A DNA stretch of 64,000 nt from Armatimonadota bacterium (GTDB lineage Bacteria > Armatimonadota > UBA5829 > DTJY01), in the NCBI GenBank assembly GCA_023511795.1, contig JAIMAU010000007.1, positions 80,206 to 144,205 of the forward strand, read 5' to 3'. Both the position numbers and the translations under genes were made by a program. Below are positions 52,555-62,699 of this stretch, in pieces. Numbering within the stretch: position 1 is the first letter of the stretch; each line of letters begins with the position of its first letter. The notes beneath the pieces are model-generated. The model ran no database searches. It was not told where the DNA came from and saw only the letters and a list, made by a program, of their open reading frames with translations.

Positions 52555-53205
52555 ATGTTCCATTGGCTTTCAGATTCGCACATTACAACAGCAGTTACAA
52601 TCTGGATTGGTGCACTTGGTACGCTAGCAATATACTCCATTTTATATAAAGAAAACCCCATCTATCGCATTGCTGAGCATGTCTTTATTGGTGCGGCCGC
52701 CGGCTATGGTATTTTCATTACATGGGTTGAGATGTTGAAGCCCGCTTGGTGGGACCAAATCACCCAAGGCAGGTGGTATTGGATTTTCGCCCTAATTGCC
52801 GGAGCGATGTTTTATTTCATTTACAGCCGCCGATATGTTTGGATTAGCCGAATTATATTTGGAGTGCTCCTAGGTTTGGTTGCAGGCGGCGCGTTCAAAG
52901 GATTTGTGGGAGTAAATATCGACCGCATTTCAGCATCGTTTAAGCCGCTGTATGGCCAAGGCCTGACAGCAACTGAGATAGCCAACAATGCATTGTTCAT
53001 AATTGTCTTGTTGGCTGTAATGGCTTACTTCTTCTTTTCCTTTGAACACAAAAGTCTTATTCGCCGTGCGCCGGCTCAGTTAGGCCGTTGGTGTCTTATG
53101 TTTGCTTTTGGCGCTATGTTCGGGTTTACGGTCATGGCACGTATGTCGCTCCTCATCGGCCGCATATATTTCCTTCTCCACAATTGGCTTCACATAGCGC
53201 AATGA
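52555..53205 (+). CDS. polytopic membrane protein of the DUF6754 cluster (last gene)
   Basis: A 216-residue protein with about six membrane helices. It starts at ATG 52555 after GAGAGGT, 4 bases beyond the upstream stop; a longer frame to 52501 would overlap that gene. Visible spans include AGAMFYFIYSRRYVWISR and LFIIVLLAVMAYFFFSFEH. Not recognised. Confidence 0.62.
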   Translation: MFHWLSDSHITTAVTIWIGALGTLAIYSILYKENPIYRIAEHVFIGAAAGYGIFITWVEMLKPAWWDQITQGRWYWIFALIAGAMFYFIYSRRYVWISRIIFGVLLGLVAGGAFKGFVGVNIDRISASFKPLYGQGLTATEIANNALFIIVLLAVMAYFFFSFEHKSLIRRAPAQLGRWCLMFAFGAMFGFTVMARMSLLIGRIYFLLHNWLHIAQ

Positions 53206-53428
53206 TTACAAATTAAGTTACTCAAAGCTTGTTAGCTCCTTTGAGAGTAGTAGTTTATGCCTTCGGTCTTTATTCCCTTCTTCTCTAAGTTGCTTGAGTG
53301 AGCATGCGGCCTCCTAGGTTTCGCGAAAGGCCTCCGAATGGTACATAATTATTGAAACAAGGTTTTATGCAAAAAACTAGTCAAACGGCAGTAATTAGCG
53401 TGAGATTGAATAAAGGAGGCTGACTACC

Positions 53429-53770
53429 GTGAGCACCATTCAGATACCGCGCGAGCGATGGGAGGAATTCCTATCGTCTTTTAGTGCCAAGTATCAGACG
53501 CGAAACGTAACTGTTGATTTTGAAAGTAACGAGTTGGGTCCTCAGCGATTGGTTGATAGAAAACCTCTTATTGCGCTAGAACCGGATATCAGAGATGACA
53601 AAACTAAAATTACGGTAATTGTTGGTGATCCCGAAGGAGGAGAGCCTACCGCTCTTGCGCATGAAGTGGGCAAAGCCGTTGCGCTCTGGGTAAAAGAAGA
53701 TGAGGAAGGACGGATGGAAGCACTCGATATCGAAACCGAGGACGGCAGAACCATAGTGCAGCTTGTTTGA
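53429..53770 (+). CDS. DUF5335 family protein
   Basis: A 113-residue soluble acidic protein beginning at GTG 53429 after AAAGGAGG. The IPRERWEEFLSSFSAKYQ start, GPQRLVDRKPLIALEPD and the mid-protein ITVIVGD match DUF5335, a small domain of unknown function. The next gene starts within its last codons. Confidence 0.7.
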   Translation: MSTIQIPRERWEEFLSSFSAKYQTRNVTVDFESNELGPQRLVDRKPLIALEPDIRDDKTKITVIVGDPEGGEPTALAHEVGKAVALWVKEDEEGRMEALDIETEDGRTIVQLV

Positions 53771-54440
53771 TGTGGAGGAGGATGCCGAGGTGGCTCATGA
53801 AGACCGCCTAAAACGAGATTATGACATCGTAGAGAATCTCAGCGACCTAATCGAGGCGCGAGAAGAGAGAGAATCTGCTTTTGTGGACGATGTAGACTCG
53901 CTGGATGATATCAACTTGGATAATCTGCCGTTTGATCCTGAGGAAGAGCTGAGTTATCCGCATCACCACGGTCCATCTGAAGAAGAGCGGCTAGGGCTTG
54001 ACGTTGAGTTGATGGATACGCCAGATGAGAGCCAAATAGAATTCGATTGGCAGGACTCAGCTGAGGAGATGCTTCCAACAGATCCGCCAGCGGATGAAGG
54101 CATGGAGGAACCCGATATCATTAAACGGCTTTCACAGGTAGATCCGCTCGAGCTTATTGGGCCAATACCTTCTACGGATGTGAGTCCTGAGGCTGACACA
54201 GCAGCTACGGAAGAGGAAGCAGAGGAATACGAAACCGATTGCAACGAAGATGAGAAAAAATGGTCTCTGCCTTTTCCAATCCCTTTGGAGAGTGCAATGG
54301 AGACCGATTCTGATGAGGTTGATTTCAGCATAGGCGATAGGTTTGCAGGCGAAATAGACCATGAGACGGCTCACGCTGAATTTGAGGAAATGCGCATTCT
54401 AATGGAAAAGGAACACGAGAAAGAGGAAGCTGAGGAGTAG
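53763..54440 (+). CDS. highly acidic low-complexity protein
   Basis: A 225-residue protein extremely rich in Glu and Asp with few aromatic residues and no membrane span; much of it should be disordered. The start is probably TTG 53763, overlapping the upstream DUF5335 stop; GTG 53772 is an alternative. Two HH/PHHHG patches lie near residue 66. No family recognised. Coupling to DUF5335 suggests a shared role. Confidence 0.6.
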   Translation: MFDVEEDAEVAHEDRLKRDYDIVENLSDLIEAREERESAFVDDVDSLDDINLDNLPFDPEEELSYPHHHGPSEEERLGLDVELMDTPDESQIEFDWQDSAEEMLPTDPPADEGMEEPDIIKRLSQVDPLELIGPIPSTDVSPEADTAATEEEAEEYETDCNEDEKKWSLPFPIPLESAMETDSDEVDFSIGDRFAGEIDHETAHAEFEEMRILMEKEHEKEEAEE

Positions 54441-54544
54441 CAAGGTAATAATGGGGTGAACCTTGTTTGATTTGCCATCTGCGTCAAAAACCTCAAATTG
54501 CTAAACATCGAGTGCCAACAATTTCTTCAGCCGATGGCGTTTTC

Positions 54545-54624
54545 GGCAACAGTAATTCCCAGCTGTTGCCTTGTTTGAAGTAGGAAAGCGAAAGCCCGCG
54601 GAGGCATCCCGCGGGCTTTATTAG
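54545..54624 (+). terminator. two hairpins ending the DUF5335 operon
   Basis: GGCAACAG / CTGTTGCC (54545-54570) is followed by a strong terminator AAAGCCCGCGG / CCGCGGGCTTT (54591-54619) and ATTAG. Confidence 0.75.
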
Positions 54625-54664
54625 TTGTTAAGAACTTTTTAATAACGCTTTCTATTCAACAGGT

Positions 54665-56749
54665 TTATGGGATTTTTGCTGGAGTTGCACTTCTAAATTT
54701 CGAAAATAATGCCTCGCAGAAACGAGCTCGAGTGACCGGAACGTCATTGATAGCCGGCGCAGACTCGGCAAATGGAGCTAATGGTTTGACGCGCTCAGCC
54801 CATTTGTCGCCAATCGAGCCATCAATCCAGGGTTCGATTCTGGAGAGCCACAAACCTAACTCTGATTCTGTGAGCACGGCAGAAGGGTCTCCTGCCGCTG
54901 GGATAATCTTCAAATCCTCAAGCTGTTTCAAGCTCGATTCAGCACTTCCACCGCCAGAGTGTTTCACAGTGGGTCCATAAGATGGCATAAAATCGCCAAT
55001 CCGAATCAAGCTCATCAACCACTGTGCTGCTATGCCTCGCGTGACAGTTTCTTTCGGTTTTGCTTCATAGGAGGTGAAAAATCCACGCGTGCCATAGAAT
55101 TGCATCGACTTCCAAGCTTGCTCAGAGACACCGTCTCCAGGTCCTTGGATATCGGAGAAGGTTGTCAAAATCTGGCCTTGGTCGACAAGCCACGACTGGA
55201 GGCGGTTAACCGGGACTTCACGGGGCTCAATTTGCAGTCGGCGCGCGAGGTGTGCGGCTGTCCCAGCAGCTTGGCCCATAGCCATCCATACAGGTTCCAT
55301 CCTTAACGTTCCAAAGCCGATGTGGGTTGCGGAGACTGCCCCAGGCACAAGTAGTGCATCTATCTGCTCAGGAACCATAATTCGGTAGGGAATTTGGTAT
55401 GGGCGAGTAATTGGGCCCAGGTAGAAAAAGCCCTCCATCGTGGTGTCGTGGGTTGGTTCTTTCTTTCGCGTTGCATGAGAATCCATCGAATATCCACCGC
55501 ATGCAATGGCATCGGTATGTATTGGTGCACGTTCTAGTCCAGGCGCCAGCATCGCGTCGTGCTGAGTGAAAGTGTACAAACCATATATTCGTCTAGCTTC
55601 GCGTACGTAGATTTGTCTTGGAAAATTGTCATTCTTCGGATACTCGTCTTTTGCAAAGCCCCATTCGCGGCATTCCGCTCTTAAAGCCTCAGGCATCTCG
55701 GGATCATTTTGAAGGAAATATAGGAGGCCAAGTATATAATCCTTATGCCGCTTTATTATTCGCTCGCGTTCTTCATAACTTGCTTCAGGGTAATTATAGT
55801 TCTCCTCAGGCAGGTCAGTGGATATTAGGGCCTTCGGCATGTTATTGGTATCTGACTTATTATTTGGGATGGGTTCGATATTTAGAATGTCATGTACTGT
55901 TTTTATCCGTCCAGCTTTTATTGATTCAATAACCTGAAGGTACTCGTCTCGGTTATAGTTATCTGGCTTTTTAGGGAGCACGCGGTTGTTTGGGTCCCGC
56001 GTTAGGCATAATCGGAAATTATATGCTTGAACACGCCTATCACCATCACCGGTCGTTCCAGGAAGCACCATTCGAGTATAGTGATCCATGTAGAGAACGC
56101 CTGCGAACGATTCTCCATGCTCCGAGCGCGATTCTCGACCGACTCGGTAAGGCACGCCAGCCATTGCCGCAATATCCCCTTCGTAAGTGGCGTCGATGAA
56201 TACGCCAGCGCGTATTTGGATGCGGCGATTATGCTTCGTGTCGAGGAAATTTACGCCATGTATGCGATTGAAATATCGAAGCACGCCTTCAGGGCGGTAG
56301 TGATATTTAATCTTGATATTCTTTTCAGCCTTAACCATGCGATTAAAAATCATCTCCGCAACATGCGGCTCGAAATAGTACCCATTGCTACAGGCTTTTA
56401 CTTGGGGCGAATCCGGACCATAGGTATTCACATAATAGTTGTAGACATTGTTTATGAATTCGCCGAATATACCCTTGATAGTGTTCCGCGGGCCGATGTC
56501 TGTTCTTCCAAGGCCATTCGTCATCATTCCACCCATGTGATCCTTCATTTCGGCAAGTATTACCTTAGAACCGCATCGAGCGGCGGCGATTGCGGCCGAA
56601 ATTCCACATGGGGTGGCGCCTATAACCAAAACATCTGTGCGTATCATTTCGTCATAATCGGCTGTAGAAGTTGCAGCCAATAATTGCGCATTCGCAAACA
56701 AAAAGCAGGTAAAAGCGATAAATAGGATGTATGGTGCTCGACCTGACAT
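54665..56749 (-). CDS. secreted FAD-dependent oxidoreductase
   Basis: A 694-residue exported flavoprotein of the FAD_oxidored type. After a signal peptide (about 1-26) comes the dinucleotide-binding fold DVLVIGATPCGISAAIAAARCG with LAEMKDHMGG, then VFIDATYEGDIAAMAGVPY. The C-terminal FAD site is MGQAAGTAAHLA. Residues about 560-690 resemble S-layer-homology-type units (VTRGIAAQWL, VTRARFCEALF), possibly for surface attachment. Relatives are often linked to glycan degradation; substrate unknown. A proper GGAGG site precedes the start. Confidence 0.85.
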   Translation of the reverse strand: MSGRAPYILFIAFTCFLFANAQLLAATSTADYDEMIRTDVLVIGATPCGISAAIAAARCGSKVILAEMKDHMGGMMTNGLGRTDIGPRNTIKGIFGEFINNVYNYYVNTYGPDSPQVKACSNGYYFEPHVAEMIFNRMVKAEKNIKIKYHYRPEGVLRYFNRIHGVNFLDTKHNRRIQIRAGVFIDATYEGDIAAMAGVPYRVGRESRSEHGESFAGVLYMDHYTRMVLPGTTGDGDRRVQAYNFRLCLTRDPNNRVLPKKPDNYNRDEYLQVIESIKAGRIKTVHDILNIEPIPNNKSDTNNMPKALISTDLPEENYNYPEASYEERERIIKRHKDYILGLLYFLQNDPEMPEALRAECREWGFAKDEYPKNDNFPRQIYVREARRIYGLYTFTQHDAMLAPGLERAPIHTDAIACGGYSMDSHATRKKEPTHDTTMEGFFYLGPITRPYQIPYRIMVPEQIDALLVPGAVSATHIGFGTLRMEPVWMAMGQAAGTAAHLARRLQIEPREVPVNRLQSWLVDQGQILTTFSDIQGPGDGVSEQAWKSMQFYGTRGFFTSYEAKPKETVTRGIAAQWLMSLIRIGDFMPSYGPTVKHSGGGSAESSLKQLEDLKIIPAAGDPSAVLTESELGLWLSRIEPWIDGSIGDKWAERVKPLAPFAESAPAINDVPVTRARFCEALFSKFRSATPAKIP

Positions 56750-57058
56750 CTAATTCCCTCCTAAGTCATGTCGCAGGAAACGATTACAGATTATCAAATA
56801 GGAGGATTCAGGTCAATAGTTAAGCGGGAATTGCCGAAATTGCACTAACCGTATTCTTTTTGAAGGAGAAACAAACTTTGCAGATGAATAAGAATTAGGT
56901 AGTGTTTCCAATATTTGGAAGCCCTACTACAATAGGAAAGACGACCGCATCAAAATTGGGAAAAACAACAAAAGCAATGCAGACCTAGACAACGAGTAAA
57001 CTGTGATTCTAACAGCTTGAAAGTCGTTACAGCGAGAAGAGAAACGAAGAGGATTAAT
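56750..57058. other. 309-base divergent intergenic region
   Basis: Between the leftward FAD oxidoreductase and the rightward permease. I see no repeat, RNA gene or clear promoter here; the permease ribosome site AGAGGA lies at its right end. Confidence 0.5.
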
Positions 57059-58885
57059 ATGTTATCTGTGATTCGTCGCATACTCTTTGGGGCGCCTCTG
57101 CCATCATGGCGTGCGGCTCATGAAAGACTGCCAAAAGTACTTGCGTTACCAATATTAGCGTCCGACGCCATTTCGTCAGTGGCATACGCGACTGAGGAAA
57201 TCCTCCTTATATTGGTGCTTGCTGGTTCGGTAGCCATACACTCGCCGCTTGTAGTAGAGATTTCCGCAGCAATAGTATTGCTACTTTTTATTGTTGCGAC
57301 ATCATATCGCCAAACAATACATGCTTATCCTTCTGGTGGTGGCGCCTATATAGTTGCACGTGACAACTTGGGAGATATAGCCGGGCTTACCGCGGGAGCC
57401 GCCCTAACCATTGACTACACCCTAACGGTTGCTGTAAGCATAGCATCTGGTGTTGCCGCAATTATCTCAATTCACCAGGACCTAGCGCCGTATAGAGTGG
57501 AAATGTGCTTGATTGGTGTTGCAATTCTGACGCTGGGTAATCTTAGGGGTGTGCGTGAATCTGGCTTAATGTTTGCCTTACCAACCTATGCTTTTCTTGT
57601 CGGAGCATTTGCACTTCTAGCTGTTGGGATATACCGGGAGCATACGGTAGGCATTGAAGTTCAACCCGCAAGGCATCTTGCCGCGGCTGGAGTGCCGCTT
57701 ACGACCTTCCTTATCCTTCGTGCGTTCTCAGGAGGTTGTGTGGCGATGACCGGGACAGAGGCAATAAGCAACGCGGTCCAGGCATTCCGCCCGCCAGAGT
57801 CAAAGAATGCATCAACCACTTTGATGATTATGGCTTGTATCCTTGGAAGTCTATTCATGGGAATAAGCTATCTAGCCTGGAGAATAGGGGTTGTCCCGCA
57901 GGAAAATGAAACTGTCGTCTCGCAGATTGCCCGTGCGACTTTCGATTTCGCCCCTTGGGTTCATAAGTATATTCAGTATGCAACCTGTGCCATACTTATT
58001 CTTGCGGCTAATACTAGTTTTGCTGGCTTCCCAAGGCTAGCTTCAATAATGGCTCGTGATCGCTTCATGCCCCGACAGTTCTTCAATGTTGGTGATAGGT
58101 TGGTGTTTTCAAATGGTATAATTGTGCTGGCCGCGCTCGCTTCAATCTTGATAGTAGCCTTCCATGGGGACACGCATGCTCTAATTCCGCTATATGCAAT
58201 CGGTGTTTTCCTTTCTTTCACGCTCTCGCAGAGCGGAATGGCTAAGCGCTTCATCCGCCTCAAGGAAGGCAGATGGCGCCTTTCTGCTACCATAAGTACC
58301 ATTGGCGCAACTGCAACCGGCATTGTTACGCTTGTGCTTGCAACCATGAAGGCGCGCGAAGGCGCCTGGATTGTTCTGATCTTGATTCCCTCGTTCAGTT
58401 TTATGTTTTGGAAGATCCACAGTCACTATATCCAGCTTGGAAATCAACTTCGGCTGACTCCGGAGGATTCCTTTACTCCAATCAAGAACACAATCATTGT
58501 GCTTACTCCCTCACTCCATAGGGGTATTTTGCGAGCCCTTGAGTACGCCAAGGGGCTGTCAGCGGATGTAAGAGCTCTGCATATTGAGGTAGATCCCGTT
58601 GATACCGCTCTTTTAATAGAGCGGTGGGAAAAGTGGAGTGGTGGCATTCCGCTTGTAATTTTGGAGTCGCCATATAGGTCATTAGTCGCACCGCTTCTTG
58701 AATATCTTGAGGAAGCAAAGCATGAGAGGGAAAATTACTTGATAACTGTGATTATACCTGAATTTGTGCCTGCAAAGTGGTGGCATAAGTTGCTGCACAA
58801 CCAATCGGGTTTGCTGTTGAAGTTCACGCTACTGTTCCGACGCGATATTGTGACAACAAACGTGCGTTATTATTTAGAACGCTAG
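57059..58885 (+). CDS. APC-superfamily amino acid permease with C-terminal USP-like domain
   Basis: A 608-residue protein with about twelve membrane helices (about 25-445): ILASDAISSVAYATEEILL, YPSGGGAYIVARDNLG and RAFSGGCVAMTGTEAISNAV are typical of the APC branch. The C-terminal region (about 475-608) is cytoplasmic and looks like a universal-stress-type alpha/beta domain (NTIIVLTPSLHRGILRALEYAKGL). It is followed after 26 bases by a STAS-USP-USP protein. The amino acid or cation carried is unknown. ATG 57059 follows AGAGGA. Confidence 0.85.
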   Translation: MLSVIRRILFGAPLPSWRAAHERLPKVLALPILASDAISSVAYATEEILLILVLAGSVAIHSPLVVEISAAIVLLLFIVATSYRQTIHAYPSGGGAYIVARDNLGDIAGLTAGAALTIDYTLTVAVSIASGVAAIISIHQDLAPYRVEMCLIGVAILTLGNLRGVRESGLMFALPTYAFLVGAFALLAVGIYREHTVGIEVQPARHLAAAGVPLTTFLILRAFSGGCVAMTGTEAISNAVQAFRPPESKNASTTLMIMACILGSLFMGISYLAWRIGVVPQENETVVSQIARATFDFAPWVHKYIQYATCAILILAANTSFAGFPRLASIMARDRFMPRQFFNVGDRLVFSNGIIVLAALASILIVAFHGDTHALIPLYAIGVFLSFTLSQSGMAKRFIRLKEGRWRLSATISTIGATATGIVTLVLATMKAREGAWIVLILIPSFSFMFWKIHSHYIQLGNQLRLTPEDSFTPIKNTIIVLTPSLHRGILRALEYAKGLSADVRALHIEVDPVDTALLIERWEKWSGGIPLVILESPYRSLVAPLLEYLEEAKHERENYLITVIIPEFVPAKWWHKLLHNQSGLLLKFTLLFRRDIVTTNVRYYLER

Positions 58886-58911
58886 GTAGCAGATTCTGGC
58901 GAAGGTAAATC

Positions 58912-60132
58912 ATGATTATTCACGTAAGAGGCGATGTCATCGAGCTCAGTGGTTCGCTTCGCGAGAACTACTGGCCGGCATTGAAGTCGGCAGTCAGTTT
59001 GCAGCTGAAACGGTATCCAAATGGAATAGTGATTGATGGCCATGGGCTCACCGATATAGACGAAACCGGTGCACGCACATTCTTAGAGGCTAGCGACTAC
59101 ATTGAAGCACAAAGGGCAAGGGTAGTTGTAGCCCGACTTCCAGAGCACATTCTAGAGCAAATCCGCCAAATTCCAGGGGCCCGCTCGCAACTTCCGCTGG
59201 CGGCCACCGTAGAAGAGGCACGGGAGTCGCTGGCAGTTGGTGCAGGAGAGGCGGCTATTGAAATTCATCGCCGGCTGGCAATCCTTGTGCCGTTAGTTGG
59301 CGATTGGGCGAAAGCTCTTGAATATGCTGTACCCCAGGCACGTGCCCGAAGAACAGAGATACACCTCCTTTATGTTTTAGAAGTACCAAGAGCTTTGCCA
59401 CTTGGAGTACCATTGCCTGACAAGGAGCGTCAGGCGCGAGAGACTCTTGCTGAAGCAGAGCGAAGGCTCAAACGAACTGGTTTAACCATTCGCAAGCTTA
59501 CGGTACGTTCGAGGACTTCTATCGAGGGAATCACGAAGTTTGTCTCAGAAACTGAACCTGAATTGCTCCTAGCAGCTTATCCTAAGAGCCATTTCGAGCG
59601 TGGTCACGAGCTTTACAGCGTTATCAGCGCTTTCTTCCAAGAAACGAAGTCTGATGTTGCCATATTTTGCACTGGGGCTCCCGAGTCTGGCGAGGGACCA
59701 TGCCAGCCTGCACTGCTTGTTCCAATGATTGGTGCGTGGGAGGAAGCTGTTGAATTCGCCGCGACCCAGGCAGCTGCGGAAAAAGCCGAAATTCACCTAC
59801 TTTATGTGCTCCAGGTTCCACGGACACAGCCGCTCGACGTTGCTTTGCCGGATGAAGAGCAAAATGCCCAAGCGACTCTTAGTGGAGCAGAGAAAATTGT
59901 TCGTAGGCATGGTTTGACTGTAAGACGGCATATCCAGAGGTCAAGGACCTTGTTCGATGGTATAGCCAAGTTTGCAGTAAGAACAAAGCCGAAACTCCTG
60001 CTATTATCATATTTTAGAGAAGATATGATTGACGAAAACAGCCGCTATGGAGAGATTATAACACTTTGCAATGAAGCTCCTTGCGATGTAGCTCTCATAT
60101 TCACGCGGCATCTATCTTCGCCAGCAGATTAA
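58912..60132 (+). CDS. STAS domain fused to two universal stress protein domains
   Basis: A 406-residue soluble protein with an unusual order. A STAS domain spans about 1-105 (GIVIDGHGLTDIDETGARTFLEA contains the conserved DxxxT/S-like region). Two USP domains follow at about 118-250 and 265-400, each opening with a LVPL/LVPM strand and carrying the EIHLLYVL block. The two USPs are internal repeats (EIHLLYVLEVPRALPL and EIHLLYVLQVPRTQPL). It probably acts as a regulator of the adjacent permease, by analogy with STAS control of transporters. Confidence 0.8.
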   Translation: MIIHVRGDVIELSGSLRENYWPALKSAVSLQLKRYPNGIVIDGHGLTDIDETGARTFLEASDYIEAQRARVVVARLPEHILEQIRQIPGARSQLPLAATVEEARESLAVGAGEAAIEIHRRLAILVPLVGDWAKALEYAVPQARARRTEIHLLYVLEVPRALPLGVPLPDKERQARETLAEAERRLKRTGLTIRKLTVRSRTSIEGITKFVSETEPELLLAAYPKSHFERGHELYSVISAFFQETKSDVAIFCTGAPESGEGPCQPALLVPMIGAWEEAVEFAATQAAAEKAEIHLLYVLQVPRTQPLDVALPDEEQNAQATLSGAEKIVRRHGLTVRRHIQRSRTLFDGIAKFAVRTKPKLLLLSYFREDMIDENSRYGEIITLCNEAPCDVALIFTRHLSSPAD

Positions 60133-60224
60133 AACCTGCATCATTAGTAAGGGGCGAAAACAGACAAAGGGTCTTTAAAAATAATCTGCAAAGCACAAGC
60201 CAGAGGTCTTTAGGGAAGAAAAAC

Positions 60225-61283
60225 TTGAAGCTGGAATATAAACCTGATTTTGAAGAGGCAAAGAAATATTGGCGGGCTTATTGGGCAGGGGAGATTATTG
60301 ATAGGCCGCTCATTGCCATTAAAGCCCCGAAGGGTGATAAGCGTCCCAAGGGCTTACGTGGGCTCAATGGACTAGAGGATTTTCGATTAGCAACTCAGCA
60401 GTACGATGAGGCGGCTGCTACTATTCATTGGCTAGGTGAGGCAATACCATTTATTCAGCCGAATTTTGGTCCGGACCAGTTTGCAGCATGGTTGGGTGCT
60501 GATCTCCAATACAATCCTGATGCGGGAGATACAAGCTGGTCTGTGCCAGTAATTCAAGATTGGGATGTGGATGGTCGTGAGATTGGATACCCCCACGGGG
60601 TTTGGTGGGAGCGGATGCTTGAATTCCAGCGAATTGCAGCAGAGATTGGCGATGGGAAATTCCTTGTTGGTGTTCCCGATATTCATAGCAATATGGATGC
60701 CCTTTCTGCACTTCGAGGTCCAGAGGCGCTATGTTTTGATTTTCTTGATGTCCCAGAGAAGATTGATTTGGCGATTACAGCCGTTTGCCAGGCGTTCCGC
60801 ATTGCCATTGAGGGCATTGAGAAGGCAGGGCGGCAACTTGAGCGAGGATATATCGGCTGGTTACCATTTTATTCTGAGGAACGGTTTGTAGTTTTGCAGT
60901 GTGATTTCGCTTGCATGGTTGGGCCAGAGCATTTCCGCAGATGGATTCTGCCTGCGCTTATTGAGGAATCAGAGTACGTCGTGAATGCTGTTTATCATTA
61001 TGATGGCCCAGGTGCACTTATTCATTTGGAGGATATCCTATCAATCCCAAAGATTAAGGTAATTCAATGGACACCAGGTGCAGGTAATCCTCCACTCATT
61101 GAGTGGATGGATTTACTGCTGGAGTGCCAAAAAGCTGGGAAGGGATTGTATTTAGCTGCCTCGCCAGATGAAGTGAAAGTATTCCACCGCAATCTTAGGC
61201 CTGAGGGTATTATGTATGATGTATGGGTTTCTTCCAAGGAGGAAGGCGAGGCTCTGATAGATTGGTTGAAGGCAAATACCTAG
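60225..61283 (+). CDS. uroporphyrinogen-decarboxylase-family protein
   Basis: A 352-residue protein of the URO-D fold. It starts MKLEYKPDFEEAKKYWRAYW with DRPLIAIKAP, and includes GPEALCFDFLDVPEKID, DFACMVGPEHFRRWI and VNAVYHYDGPGALIHLEDIL. Such proteins are often methyltransferase-like rather than true heme enzymes; substrate unknown. The start is probably TTG 60225 after AGGGAAG; the open frame extends to 60081 and overlaps the STAS-USP gene. Confidence 0.78.
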   Translation: MKLEYKPDFEEAKKYWRAYWAGEIIDRPLIAIKAPKGDKRPKGLRGLNGLEDFRLATQQYDEAAATIHWLGEAIPFIQPNFGPDQFAAWLGADLQYNPDAGDTSWSVPVIQDWDVDGREIGYPHGVWWERMLEFQRIAAEIGDGKFLVGVPDIHSNMDALSALRGPEALCFDFLDVPEKIDLAITAVCQAFRIAIEGIEKAGRQLERGYIGWLPFYSEERFVVLQCDFACMVGPEHFRRWILPALIEESEYVVNAVYHYDGPGALIHLEDILSIPKIKVIQWTPGAGNPPLIEWMDLLLECQKAGKGLYLAASPDEVKVFHRNLRPEGIMYDVWVSSKEEGEALIDWLKANT

Positions 61284-61404
61284 CTTTTGCAAAAGTTGGT
61301 TAGAAATGTGCTTCACATATTGAAGAGTGGCATTGGGCAGAATCTCATAAGAGTAGCTTTGAGCCTTCTGTCGTTAAAAGGGTTATCCATTGATGACAAA
61401 AATT

Positions 61405-61435
61405 AAGGGAGCATCCGAAAATTGAATGCTCCCTT
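61405..61435 (-). terminator. terminator of the rplK-rplA operon
   Basis: AAGGGAGCAT / ATGCTCCCTT with an 11-base loop; leftward it is followed by TTAATTTTTG. Confidence 0.75.
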
Positions 61436-61456
61436 GGCGATTTTTAAATATCTTCA

Positions 61457-62161
61457 CTAGCGCTCGGCAATGGCTTGCGCTTTTTGTATGTCAACGTCAA
61501 TGCCTGGGCCCATTGTCGAAGACACAGTAATCTTTCGCAAATATCGACCTTTGGCTGCAGCTGGCCTGGCTTTGATTAGCGCCGACAACAGCGCCGCAAA
61601 GTTTTCCAGAAGTTTTTCTTTCTCAAAAGATACTTTCCCAATTGGCATGTGAATGTTGCCAGCCTTATCAACGCGGTATTCGACGCGAGAAGCGCTTTTG
61701 ATGTCGCGAACAACTTTTGCAATATCCATTGTAACTGTGCCAGATTTCGGATTAGGCATTCGAGGGCCAAGAATTCGGCCTAGCTTGCCAACCATGCTCA
61801 TCATATCCGGCGTGGCAACAAGAATGTCGAAGTCGCGCCAGCCTTCTTCAATCTTCTTGACAAGGTCCTCGGCTCCCACCACATCTGCGCCGGCTTCTTC
61901 GGCTTCTTTGGCTTTCTCGCCTTTTGCAAAGACAGCTACTTTGCGTACCTTGCCGGTGCCATGTGGTAGGGTAGTGGTTCCGCGAACCATTTGATCTCCA
62001 TGGCGTGGATCTACGCCCAGGCGAACTGCGACATCAACAGTCTCATCGAACTTTGCGCTAGCAAGCTCTTTTACGAGTGCAAGAGCTTCTTCTGGGTCGT
62101 ATGCCTTTCCTTTCTCAACTTTCTTTACGGCTTCGTTGTACCTTTTGCCATGAGTAGGCAT
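61457..62161 (-). CDS. rplA: 50S ribosomal protein L1
   Basis: A 234-residue protein with [47 protein letters not shown], the KEGKK-type region and [15 protein letters not shown], all hallmarks of L1. It binds 23S rRNA and, in many bacteria, its own operon leader. The start ATG 62161 is preceded by AAGGAGG; the frame is open to 62215. Confidence 0.98.
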   Translation of the reverse strand: MPTHGKRYNEAVKKVEKGKAYDPEEALALVKELASAKFDETVDVAVRLGVDPRHGDQMVRGTTTLPHGTGKVRKVAVFAKGEKAKEAEEAGADVVGAEDLVKKIEEGWRDFDILVATPDMMSMVGKLGRILGPRMPNPKSGTVTMDIAKVVRDIKSASRVEYRVDKAGNIHMPIGKVSFEKEKLLENFAALLSALIKARPAAAKGRYLRKITVSSTMGPGIDVDIQKAQAIAER

Positions 62162-62258
62162 TCTTACATTCCTCCTTGTGGTTAATTTTCGGTTCGTAAA
62201 GAGCGAACCTCCCACGGGGACTTTGGCTGTTTGCTGTAAGTCAGCGGCAAAGCCCCTG

Positions 62259-62687
62259 CTAAGCTTCTACTACTTCAATACCTGCAGATCTTGCGGTGCC
62301 CTCGATTATCCTCATCGCTGCTTCGATGCTGTTTGCATTGAGGTCGGGCATTTTGAGTTCTGCAATCTCGCGCACTTGAGCACGTGTCACCTTGCCCACC
62401 TTCTGGCGATTTGGCACGCCGGACCCCTTTTCGATGGCGGCGGCTTTCTTCAGTAGCTCCACGGCGGGAGGTGTTTTCAGGGTGTACGTAAACGACCTAT
62501 CTTCGTATATGGTGATTTCCACTGGCACAATTGTGCCCATCTGAGCCGCCGTCTTTTCGTTGTATGACTTGATGAATTCCATCATGTTTATGCCATACTG
62601 ACCCAATGCAGGGCCGACGGGCGGCGCAGGCGTGGCCTTGCCAGCAGGAATTTGAAGCTTCACCACTCCTAGAACCTTTTTTGCCAT
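62259..62687 (-). CDS. rplK: 50S ribosomal protein L11
   Basis: A 142-residue protein of normal length with [29 protein letters not shown] and [19 protein letters not shown]. It forms the GTPase-associated centre with 23S rRNA. It lies between nusG and rplA in the usual order. Confidence 0.98.
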   Translation of the reverse strand: MAKKVLGVVKLQIPAGKATPAPPVGPALGQYGINMMEFIKSYNEKTAAQMGTIVPVEITIYEDRSFTYTLKTPPAVELLKKAAAIEKGSGVPNRQKVGKVTRAQVREIAELKMPDLNANSIEAAMRIIEGTARSAGIEVVEA

Positions 62688-62699
62688 CGTTATTTCTCC

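Noticed and set aside
56698..56726. Partial match to the 22-bp box (TTTTACCTGCTTTTTG, minus strand)
   Set aside because: It lies within the signal-peptide codons of the FAD oxidoreductase, lacks CCTAGTA, and has no TTGACA at the right distance.
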